Assembly (NCBI GenBank): GCA_025455945.1
Contig: JALOLN010000159.1
Location: 1-5,383 of the forward strand
Reading direction: 5' to 3'
DNA: 5,383 nt
From: Actinomycetes bacterium
Lineage (GTDB): Bacteria > Actinomycetota > Actinomycetes > Prado026
Shown here: positions 1 through 5,383 of the stretch, piece after piece
Numbering within the stretch: position 1 is the stretch's first letter
Layout of the letters: each line of letters begins with the position of its first letter
Made by a program: the position numbers and the translations under genes
Notes under the pieces: model-generated
What the model saw: the letters and a program-made list of their open reading frames with translations, nothing else
What the model was told of the DNA's origin: nothing
Database searches by the model: none

Positions 1-2915
1 GGTGCCGGGTAGCGCACGGTCAGCGTCGGCCGGGCGTCGGCCGGGGTGGCCAGCCACGCGGTGGCCGGGTCGCCGTCCAGGGCCGCGCCGGGGCGGGCGG
101 CCACGTCCGCCACGAGCCGGCTCGAGGCGCTCACCGAGACCCCGACCGCCGCATCCACCAGGTCCTCCAGTGCCGCGCCCTGCCGAGGGACGACGTCGAT
201 CTCGACGCCGACGGACGTGGCGCTGCCGAGGTCGACCAGCCGGTCGAGGATCCTCTCCTCGGCCGGGCGGGTGAGCGACGGCTGGCAGGCCCACTCCGGC
301 CCCGGCAGGACGCAACTGCGTCGGGCACCCGGCTCGCGGGCGAGCACCCACCGGGTGCTCGCGCCGGTTGCGGCGTCGCGGGGCAGCGCCAGGGGCTCCG
401 CCACGGCGGGAAGCGCGGCGGGGGTGACCTCGCTGATCCCCACGCCCGAGCTTCCGTCGCCGCCGGGCTCGACGGTGAGCTCGAGCGTCGTGGTCGCCCC
501 GGCCGGGAGCCTGACCCGGGCCACCCCGTCGACGAACCGGGCCACGCCGTCCCCCGCGTCGGTTCGCACCGTCACCGAGCGCGGCGTCGGCACGTTCGCG
601 GGGAGGTCCCGCGCCGACACGGTCACCGGGCCGGTCTGCACCGCCCGCGCCAGCTCCACGCGCAGCCGGGGCCGGCTGTCGCCGGCGTCGGACACCCACG
701 CGGTCCGGGGGTCGCCGTCGACCGCTGCGGCCGGGCGGACGGCGGGGCCTAGAGGACGGACCGCCGCGGGTTCGGCGGCGGACGACGACGCCGTGACGCC
801 CCGCGCCCCGACCAGCACGGCCACCGTCTCGTGCGGCGGCCCCGAGTAGGGCAGCACGTCGCCCGCCGGCCGCCCGCGCAGGACGTCGTCGGTGGCACGC
901 AGCGTCGGGGTGTAGTCCCGCGGGGTGGGTGACCCGAAGGCCTTGGCCCGGCGACGCAGCGTGTCCGTGATGACGGCCGGCGCGGTGCGGCCACCGTCCG
1001 CCACCGCGACGAGGGCACGCCCCTCCAGCCCGGCTGCTGTCCCCAGCGTGGCCTCCGGCCCGCCGGACAGCCCGACGGCGTCGGCCCGGAGCAGGGTCAC
1101 TCGCTCCGCCGTGCCGTCGACGGCGAAGACCTCGAGGCTCTCCAGGTCCTCGGGCTGGTCCCGACCGGCGGCGAACAGCGACCACTGGAACGGGTCGGGC
1201 GAGCCGCCGAACCCGGCGACCTTGGTCAGCCCCGGGGAGCCGAGCAGGGTGGCTCGGGCGACGATCGGGGGGGTCCCGGCCGTGAACGCGTCGAGGTCGT
1301 TGCGCAGCAGCAGGTACTGGACCCCGGCCCGGCGCAGTGTGGGGGCGAGCAGGGCGCTGCCCCGGCCCAGCGCGAGCTCGGACTCCACCGCATCGAGCAG
1401 CCGGGTTGCACCGGGCGCGCCCAACGGGACCGCGTTGCGGACCGCCCAGGGCGAGGCCGCCAGGGCCTGGAGGGGCTCGTCGGCGGGCCGGCCCCAGGTG
1501 TAGTCGCCGAACTGCGACGCCGGGACCAGCAGGGCACGTCCCCCCTCCTCACCTTCGCGGTCCGCCAGCCAGTCCGCCGCGGCCGCCCATGCGTCGGGCA
1601 CCTCCTCGAACGTCCCGGGTGGCGCCAGCCGACCGGCGAGGGCGGGCAGCGCGGCCAGGGCGAGCAGCGCCACCGCCGCGACGTGCGCCAGCCGACCGGT
1701 GAGCGCCGGCCGGGCGCGCAGCCACACCCCCTCCTCGCCGGGCACCACGGTGCTGAGACGGCGGGCCGCCTCAGGCGCCCGTGCCAGCGCAGCGGCCAGC
1801 CCGAGCGCAAGCGGCAGCCGGACGACGGGGTCGAACTTGTGCACGTTGCGGAAGGCGGCGAGCGGACCGTCGAGCAGCGCTTGGACCGGCTCGGCCAGCG
1901 GGCTGCCCCCGGGCCCGGCGTACCCGATGCCCACGAGCAGCATGCCGACGAGCACCGACCAGCCGAGGAAGCGTCGCTCGGGCGTCGTCCGGGCGGCGAT
2001 GCCGGCCAGCCCAAGCCCGGCCACCGCGACGGTGGCCGCGACGAGGAGCGGGCGGGCGGCCAGCTCGTAGCCGGCGGGCCAGGTGGCCCCGTCGCCGGTG
2101 ACGAGGAAGCCGAGCCAGTGGTCGACGCCGCGGAGCACGTTGGTCGCCGACGCGACCGACGTGGTCACGGCCGAGGTCTCGATGTAGTCGAGGAAGGGGT
2201 AGGCGTACCGGCCGAGCACGACCAGCGGGAGCATCCACCAGGACACGGCCAGCGCCGTGCAGCCCAGCCACCACGCCAGCAGCCGCCGGGCGCGCGGTCC
2301 CCGGGCCCGGGTGAGAAGGAAGACCAGCGGGACGACGAGCACGGCCAGCGTCGCGGCCGCGTTCACCCCGCCCATGGCGGCGACCGCGAGGGCGGACAGG
2401 GCGGCAGCCCGTCGCGGTGACCCGCCCCGTGTGCCGCGGACCAGGGGCAGCAGGACCCAGGGCAGCACCGCCATGGGCAGCGCCTCGACCGAGATCGCCC
2501 CCAGGACCGTGACGACGCGCGGGGCGAGGGCATACGCCATCGCGGCGATCAGCCGTGTGGCCGGCGTCCCCATGCCGAGCGCCCGGGCCAGCCGGAGGAG
2601 GCCCGCGTACGCGACGAGGAGGAGCAGCACCCACCACAGCCGCTGGACGATCCACGCCGGAACCCCCAGGGCGTGCCCGGCCCAGAAGAACGGCCCCATC
2701 GGGAACAGGTAGCCGTAGGCCTGGTTCTGCAGCTGGCCGAAGGCCGCCTGCGGGTCCCATGCCTGCAGGGACCGGGCGAGGAAGCCACCCGGCTCCAGCA
2801 CGAGGTCCAGCTTGGTGTCGGCGACGATCCGGCCCGGCGACTGGATGAGTGCCACGCCCACCAGGACGACCGCCCCGGTGGCCTCGCGGACCCGTTCGAC
2901 GACGCGTTCGGTCAT
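1..2915 (-). CDS. aftD: AftD-family GT-C arabinofuranosyltransferase, N-terminal 971 residues (C-terminus outside window)
   Basis: The frame is open without a stop from ATG at 2915 to the left edge. Known AftD enzymes add alpha-(1->3)-arabinofuranose branches to arabinogalactan and lipoarabinomannan from decaprenyl-phosphoryl-arabinose, on the outer membrane face. Family-like signatures are DTKLDL (33-38), the likely acidic GT-C first loop; YGYLFPMGP (67-75); GAISVE (139-144); YPFLDYIE (239-246); FRNVHKFDP (355-363); and YTWGRPADEPLQ (472-483). About ten hydrophobic spans lie within residues 13-430. The rest should be extracytoplasmic and carries two DGDPxTAW motifs (733-740, 947-954), as in F5/8-type carbohydrate-binding modules, and a likely disulfide pair, Cys868/Cys877. 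Mycobacterial AftD has about 1,400 residues, so roughly 400 are missing. ATG overlaps the upstream methyltransferase stop as ATGA, with no clear Shine-Dalgarno, suggesting translational coupling. Family call firm; exact acceptor glycan inferred. Confidence 0.9.
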   Translation of the reverse strand, partial: MTERVVERVREATGAVVLVGVALIQSPGRIVADTKLDLVLEPGGFLARSLQAWDPQAAFGQLQNQAYGYLFPMGPFFWAGHALGVPAWIVQRLWWVLLLLVAYAGLLRLARALGMGTPATRLIAAMAYALAPRVVTVLGAISVEALPMAVLPWVLLPLVRGTRGGSPRRAAALSALAVAAMGGVNAAATLAVLVVPLVFLLTRARGPRARRLLAWWLGCTALAVSWWMLPLVVLGRYAYPFLDYIETSAVTTSVASATNVLRGVDHWLGFLVTGDGATWPAGYELAARPLLVAATVAVAGLGLAGIAARTTPERRFLGWSVLVGMLLVGIGYAGPGGSPLAEPVQALLDGPLAAFRNVHKFDPVVRLPLALGLAAALARAPEAARRLSTVVPGEEGVWLRARPALTGRLAHVAAVALLALAALPALAGRLAPPGTFEEVPDAWAAAADWLADREGEEGGRALLVPASQFGDYTWGRPADEPLQALAASPWAVRNAVPLGAPGATRLLDAVESELALGRGSALLAPTLRRAGVQYLLLRNDLDAFTAGTPPIVARATLLGSPGLTKVAGFGGSPDPFQWSLFAAGRDQPEDLESLEVFAVDGTAERVTLLRADAVGLSGGPEATLGTAAGLEGRALVAVADGGRTAPAVITDTLRRRAKAFGSPTPRDYTPTLRATDDVLRGRPAGDVLPYSGPPHETVAVLVGARGVTASSSAAEPAAVRPLGPAVRPAAAVDGDPRTAWVSDAGDSRPRLRVELARAVQTGPVTVSARDLPANVPTPRSVTVRTDAGDGVARFVDGVARVRLPAGATTTLELTVEPGGDGSSGVGISEVTPAALPAVAEPLALPRDAATGASTRWVLAREPGARRSCVLPGPEWACQPSLTRPAEERILDRLVDLGSATSVGVEIDVVPRQGAALEDLVDAAVGVSVSASSRLVADVAARPGAALDGDPATAWLATPADARPTLTVRYPA

Positions 2916-3649
2916 GCCCGGCGCAGCACGAGCAGCAGGTTCCACGTGGCGACCTCGCGCAGCCCCGGCACGGCCAGCAGCGGCCGGGCCCAGCCCGGGT
3001 AGTACCTCGGCCGGGCGTCGAGCAGTCGGGCCTGGGGCTGCCGCCGGGCCCAGGTGAGGCCGTCGGCCACCGAGACGCGGAACAGATTCTCCCCCACCCG
3101 GTTCTTGGGCAGGTGGCCGTAGCGGCGCCGGTACAGCCGGATCGCACGGCGCCCGCCGAGGTAGTGGAACGGGGACGTCTCGTGCCCGCCCCACGGCGAC
3201 AGCCAGTTCGTGTACGAGACCACGACCAGCCCACCCGGCCGAGTGACCCGCACCAGCTCGTCGCCGAGCGCCGCCGGCCGGCGCACGTGCTCGAACACGT
3301 TGCTGCTGAAGGCCACGTCCACGCCGCCGGTACGGACCGGGAGCCGCTCACCACGAGCCACCAGCGCGTGCGCCCCCGGGGCCGCGACCGGCGACAGTGC
3401 GTCCGGGTCCGCGTCCACGGCGACGTACCTGGCCCCGGCTCCGACGAACGCGCGGGCGAACTCCCCTGGCCCCGCCCCGACGTCGAGCACCACCGCCCCG
3501 GCGAGCGGCGCGTAGCGCAGCACCGTGCGGACGGAGTCGGAGGCCAGGGCCCCGTAGAACCGGGCCGGCTCGGACTGCTCGACCGCAAACGCCCTCAGCA
3601 GCGCCACCGAGCGGCGCAGCCCGTCACCGTCGCCGTCGCCGCTCGTCAC
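2912..3649 (-). CDS. class I SAM-dependent methyltransferase (Rv0224c-like), GTG start
   Basis: This 245-residue protein has the Rossmann methyltransferase fold. Motif I is VLDVGAGPGE (54-63), the acidic end of strand beta-2 is VAVDAD (76-81), SSNVFEHV (115-122) is the motif IV region, and RPGGLVVVSY (137-146) is the following strand. SAM-binding is therefore well supported; the methyl acceptor is unknown. From memory it resembles M. tuberculosis Rv0224c in length and in LRRS near the N-terminus, PARFY, SSNVxEHV, the GGHE segment (154-157) and HYLGG (162-166). No signal peptide or membrane span is seen, so it should be cytoplasmic. I chose GTG at 3649: homology to Rv0224c begins about 11 residues later, the next upstream ATG runs into the divergent gene, and a TANNNT element sits 7 bases upstream, which suits leaderless translation. 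The N-terminus has an unusual GDGDGDG run (4-10). It lies upstream of, and overlaps, aftD by 4 bases, pointing to a shared envelope-glycan role (inference). Confidence 0.88.
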   Translation of the reverse strand: MTSGDGDGDGLRRSVALLRAFAVEQSEPARFYGALASDSVRTVLRYAPLAGAVVLDVGAGPGEFARAFVGAGARYVAVDADPDALSPVAAPGAHALVARGERLPVRTGGVDVAFSSNVFEHVRRPAALGDELVRVTRPGGLVVVSYTNWLSPWGGHETSPFHYLGGRRAIRLYRRRYGHLPKNRVGENLFRVSVADGLTWARRQPQARLLDARPRYYPGWARPLLAVPGLREVATWNLLLVLRRA

Positions 3650-3656
3650 CGGCCAG

Positions 3657-3662
3657 ATGCTA
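3657..3662 (-). promoter_or_regulatory. candidate -10 element for a leaderless methyltransferase-aftD transcript
   Basis: Read on the minus strand this is TAGCAT, matching the actinobacterial TANNNT -10 pattern. Seven bases separate it from the GTG at 3649, so transcription would begin at or next to the start codon. No Shine-Dalgarno precedes that GTG, which fits a leaderless mRNA, common in actinobacteria. No convincing -35 hexamer is visible. Confidence 0.45.
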
Positions 3663-3663
3663 G

Positions 3664-3687
3664 CCCGGGGCGGTGAGCGACCCCGGG
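3664..3687. repeat. inverted repeat in the divergent promoter region (possible operator)
   Basis: The arms CCCGGGG (3664-3670) and CCCCGGG (3681-3687) are perfect 7-base complements around a 10-base spacer. The dyad abuts the minus-strand -10 element and lies about 30 bases upstream of the plus-strand -10, so a bound regulator could affect both directions. Each arm contains the self-complementary CCCGGG, and such words are frequent in DNA this GC-rich, so chance is a real alternative. Confidence 0.25.
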
Positions 3688-3717
3688 AACCGGGCGCCTC
3701 CCCATCCGCCCGGTCGG

Positions 3718-3723
3718 TAGGGT
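3718..3723 (+). promoter_or_regulatory. candidate -10 element (TAGGGT) for the GT4 gene
   Basis: TAGGGT is a good match to actinobacterial housekeeping -10 sequences, and AT-containing words are scarce in this DNA. Transcription would start near 3730, giving a 5' leader of about 30 bases that includes the ribosome-binding site. There is no recognisable -35 hexamer at the expected spacing. Confidence 0.5.
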
Positions 3724-3740
3724 GGGCGCCTGATCCGCCG

Positions 3741-3752
3741 AGGGAGGGAGGG
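3741..3752 (+). promoter_or_regulatory. strong purine-rich ribosome-binding site for the GT4 gene
   Basis: AGGGAGGGAGGG contains two overlapping GGAGG cores (3743-3747 and 3747-3751). The second lies 10 bases before the ATG at 3762, which fixes that start over the in-frame codons further upstream. Confidence 0.75.
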
Positions 3753-3761
3753 CCCAGGTCG

Positions 3762-4946
3762 ATGCACGTGCTCATCCTGACGTGGCGCGACTCCGGGCAC
3801 CCCGAGGCCGGCGGGTCGGAGACCTTCGTCGAGCGCGTGTCCGAGGGGCTCATCGCGCTCGGGCACGACGTCACGGTGTTCACGGCCGGCTATCCGGGCG
3901 CGTCGGCCCGCGAGGTCCGCGACCAGCGGGTCTTCCTGCGCCGCGGACGGCGGTACAGCGTGTACGGCCGGGCGGCCCTGCACCTGGCCGGGCGGCGTCG
4001 GTACGACGTCGTGCTCGACATCCAGAACGGGGTGCCCTTCTGGACCCCGCTGTGGACCAGGACGCCGGTCGTCAACGTCGTCCACCACGTCCACCGCGAG
4101 CAGTGGCCGGAGGTCTTCGGCCCGCTGCGCTCCCGGTTCGGCTGGTGGCTGGAGTCCGACGTCGCGCCACGGGTCTACGCGGGCCGGCCGTACGTGACCG
4201 TGTCCGAGGCGAGCCGGGACGAGCTGGCGGCCCTGGGCGTCGCGCCGGAGCGAGTGGAGGTCGTGTACTCCGGCAACGACCTGCCGCGGCTGCCTGCGGA
4301 CTGGGCGGTTCCGCGGACCCCTCACCCCAGCCTCGTCGTGCTCGGTCGGTTGGTGCCCCACAAGCGGGTCGAGCTCGCGCTGGAGGCGGTGCACCGGCTG
4401 TCCGACCGCTTCCCCGATCTCCGGCTGACCGTCGTCGGCCAGGGCTACTGGGAGCCCGAGCTCAAGCAGACCGCCCACCGCCTGGGGGTGGCCGACCGGG
4501 TCGACTTCGTCGGGTTCGTGGAAGAGGACGTCAAGCACCGGCTGCTCGCGTCGAGCTGGCTGCACCTGCTGCCGTCGGTGAAGGAGGGCTGGGGACTGGT
4601 CGTCGTCGAGGCCGGGTTCCACGGCACCCCGACCGTCGCGTTCCGAAGCGCCGGCGGCACGACGGAGTCGGTGGTCCACGGGGTAACCGGGCTGCTCGCA
4701 GACGACGACGACGGCTTCGTGCACTCCGTCGAGCGACTGCTCGACGAGCACGGGATCCGCGCCGGCTTCGGTGCGGCCGCCCGGTCGCACGCGCGTCGGT
4801 TCAGCTGGGAGGCGACGACGCGGGGGGTGGAGAGGGCGCTGCTGAAAGCCTCGGGCCGCCCGACGCCGTCAGATCACACGGATGAGGAAACGGTCGTTCC
4901 GCAGGGAGAGGTCAGCGCGCGTCGTACTGGACGAGCGGACTCTTGA
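3762..4946 (+). CDS. GT4-family (GT-B fold) glycosyltransferase, Rv0225-like
   Basis: This 394-residue protein should transfer a sugar from a nucleotide- or lipid-linked donor to an envelope glycan or lipid acceptor at the cytoplasmic side; neither substrate can be read from the sequence. GT4 features run in order. The first beta strand MHVLILTW starts at the chosen ATG and is followed by a glycine-rich GGSE loop (17-20). The C-terminal domain opens with LVVLGRLVPHKR (191-202), where Arg196 and Lys201 are the usual donor-phosphate contacts. The EX7E signature is EGWGLVVVE (Glu275, Glu283). A strong ribosome-binding site precedes ATG; upstream in-frame codons lack one and would overlap the divergent promoter. 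About 30 polar residues after residue 362 (TPSDHTDEE) lie beyond the fold and look disordered. The last 35 bases overlap the convergent DUF2613-like gene. The divergent pairing with the methyltransferase matches Rv0224c/Rv0225 as I remember it. Confidence 0.9.
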   Translation: MHVLILTWRDSGHPEAGGSETFVERVSEGLIALGHDVTVFTAGYPGASAREVRDQRVFLRRGRRYSVYGRAALHLAGRRRYDVVLDIQNGVPFWTPLWTRTPVVNVVHHVHREQWPEVFGPLRSRFGWWLESDVAPRVYAGRPYVTVSEASRDELAALGVAPERVEVVYSGNDLPRLPADWAVPRTPHPSLVVLGRLVPHKRVELALEAVHRLSDRFPDLRLTVVGQGYWEPELKQTAHRLGVADRVDFVGFVEEDVKHRLLASSWLHLLPSVKEGWGLVVVEAGFHGTPTVAFRSAGGTTESVVHGVTGLLADDDDGFVHSVERLLDEHGIRAGFGAAARSHARRFSWEATTRGVERALLKASGRPTPSDHTDEETVVPQGEVSARRTGRADS

Positions 4947-5067
4947 TCGGGTCTGGGCTGCTGCTGAACGCACTGACGACACCGAACGACGCGACGCCTG
5001 CGAGCACTGCGCCGGCGACCACGGCGACGAGAGCAGCGATCGCGGCCCCAGAGTCGTCCTTGACCAT
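4912..5067 (-). CDS. DUF2613-like single-span membrane or secreted microprotein
   Basis: This is a short frame of 51 residues. It begins MVKDDSG, followed by one hydrophobic span from about residue 9 to 34 rich in Ala, Val and Gly, with glycines at 19, 24 and 29 that could pack a helix. A short Ser/Pro tail follows, ending LVQYDAR. Size, layout and tail resemble the actinobacterial DUF2613 family, whose M. tuberculosis member, as I recall, is Rv0236A, next to aftD. Function is unknown; it may be an uncleaved anchor or signal peptide, with the tail outside. GGAG at 5080-5077 precedes the ATG by 9 bases. An in-frame TGA (5076-5074) limits the start to this ATG or the adjoining GTG at 5070. It lies 37 bases downstream of the partial membrane-protein gene, probably in its operon, and overlaps the GT4 gene tail to tail by 35 bases. 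Confidence 0.8.
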   Translation of the reverse strand: MVKDDSGAAIAALVAVVAGAVLAGVASFGVVSAFSSSPDPIKSPLVQYDAR

Positions 5068-5076
5068 CACGTCTCA

Positions 5077-5080
5077 CTCC
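5077..5080 (-). promoter_or_regulatory. ribosome-binding site of the DUF2613-like gene
   Basis: On the minus strand GGAG ends 6 bases before the GTG at 5070 and 9 bases before the ATG at 5067. Either start would give nearly the same product. The next in-frame codon but one upstream of the GTG is TGA, so no longer protein is possible. Confidence 0.65.
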
Positions 5081-5104
5081 GTCGTCGAGGCTGCGTGGAC
5101 GGGC

Positions 5105-5383
5105 TCAGGGTAGCAGCCGAAGGGGCGCGCGGCAGCGAATCCAGGACCAGGCGACAGCAATGATCACCGAGCCGAGGGCGAGCCACCCGAGCGCGGCCGC
5201 CCACGGGGCTCGAGGAGGCCGGCCGCTGACCGGGCCGACGTCCACGACGAGCAGCTCCGGGCCCTCGTGCAGCACCGGGCTGCCGGCCAGTCGGGCCCGG
5301 ACCTCGGCCGCACCTGGGGACGGCAGGTGCACGACGGCCAGGGCCACCCCCTCGGCGGCCAACGCACTGGGCAGGTCGGTCCC
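5105..5383 (-). CDS. membrane protein, C-terminal 92 residues only (possibly Rv0226c-like)
   Basis: The frame enters from the right edge and ends at TGA (5107-5105). The visible part begins with a soluble alpha/beta-like stretch: VALAVVHL, then a helix-like AAEVRARLAG, then PELLVVDVGP. This resembles the closing part of the extracytoplasmic domain of multi-span glycan-assembly proteins. A single hydrophobic helix follows (WAAALGWLALGSVIIAVAWSWI, roughly residues 61-82 of the visible part), then a basic tail, RCRAPLRLLP, that should face the cytoplasm by the positive-inside rule. No conserved domain can be named from this fragment. Position offers a hint: in M. tuberculosis the Rv0225 glycosyltransferase is followed, as I recall, by the leftward Rv0226c transmembrane protein, the same arrangement as here. 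It would be co-transcribed with the DUF2613-like gene 37 bases downstream. Coding is well supported; identity is inference. Confidence 0.7.
   Translation of the reverse strand, partial: GTDLPSALAAEGVALAVVHLPSPGAAEVRARLAGSPVLHEGPELLVVDVGPVSGRPPRAPWAAALGWLALGSVIIAVAWSWIRCRAPLRLLP

Noticed and set aside
46..849. A 267-codon plus-strand open frame opposite aftD
   Set aside because: The composition is Ser/Thr/Arg/Ala-rich without hydrophobic core or motifs. The opposite strand carries the conserved-looking AftD exterior domain.
925..1503. A 192-codon plus-strand open frame opposite aftD
   Set aside because: It is an antisense shadow: the minus strand here encodes continuous AftD sequence, including YTWGRPADEPLQ at its right end.
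1683..2420. A 245-codon plus-strand open frame opposite aftD
   Set aside because: It is low-complexity and rich in Gly, Arg, Glu and His. It lies antisense to AftD membrane spans and the FRNVHKFDP motif.
1771..3588. A 605-codon open frame on the minus strand spanning the methyltransferase and part of aftD
   Set aside because: It is out of frame with both recognised proteins, is dominated by Arg, Pro and Gly as expected for a shadow frame in GC-rich DNA, and has no recognisable motif.
3650..3883. A 78-residue N-terminal extension of the methyltransferase starting at 3883
   Set aside because: It would run antisense through the start of the GT4 gene and the divergent promoters. Its residues look random, and the methyltransferase homology begins after the GTG at 3649.
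3660..4790. A 376-codon minus-strand open frame opposite the GT4 gene
   Set aside because: The plus strand has an unmistakable GT4 protein with a ribosome-binding site; the antisense frame lacks any domain.
4947..5104. Possible intrinsic terminator between the convergent genes
   Set aside because: There is no free non-coding space between the overlapping 3' ends, and I found no hairpin followed by a T-run on either strand.
4882..5163. A 93-codon plus-strand open frame after the GT4 gene
   Set aside because: It overlaps the GT4 3' end in another frame and is antisense to the DUF2613-like gene. It has no motif and is charge-rich, as expected of a shadow frame.

Overview
This is a very GC-rich window (close to three quarters G+C by eye, with G/C at almost every third codon position) from an actinobacterium. 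The proteins support this: an AftD-type arabinofuranosyltransferase, a DUF2613-type microprotein, and a methyltransferase and glycosyltransferase that resemble the Mycobacterium tuberculosis pair Rv0224c/Rv0225. The sequence does not name a genus. AftD-family proteins also occur outside the mycolic-acid bacteria, so the window alone does not show that this organism makes mycobacterial arabinogalactan.

Layout, left to right: (1) Positions 1-2915, minus strand: the N-terminal 971 residues of a large GT-C membrane glycosyltransferase of the AftD family. Its C-terminus lies beyond the left edge. (2) Positions 2912-3649, minus: a 245-residue class I SAM-dependent methyltransferase. Its stop overlaps the aftD start as ATGA, so the two are probably one transcript with coupled translation. 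(3) Positions 3650-3761: a 112-bp divergent promoter region. It holds a possible leaderless promoter for the methyltransferase, a TAGGGT -10 element and strong ribosome-binding site for the rightward gene, and a G/C-rich inverted repeat. (4) Positions 3762-4946, plus: a 394-residue GT4 (GT-B fold) glycosyltransferase. (5) Positions 4912-5067, minus: a 51-codon single-span microprotein resembling DUF2613. Its 3' end overlaps the glycosyltransferase 3' end by 35 bp, tail to tail. (6) Positions 5105-5383, minus: the last 92 codons of a membrane protein cut by the right edge.

Taken together this looks like a cell-envelope glycan locus. A cytoplasmic GT4 enzyme probably builds a sugar-lipid or glycan precursor. 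AftD probably adds arabinofuranose outside the membrane from a polyprenyl-phosphate donor. The methyltransferase, microprotein and partial membrane protein are conserved-looking partners of unknown role. All of the window is coding except the divergent promoter and a 37-bp gap. I saw no RNA genes, mobile elements, CRISPR arrays or convincing intrinsic terminators. The best leads are the uncharacterised methyltransferase coupled to aftD and the DUF2613-type microprotein embedded in the same locus.
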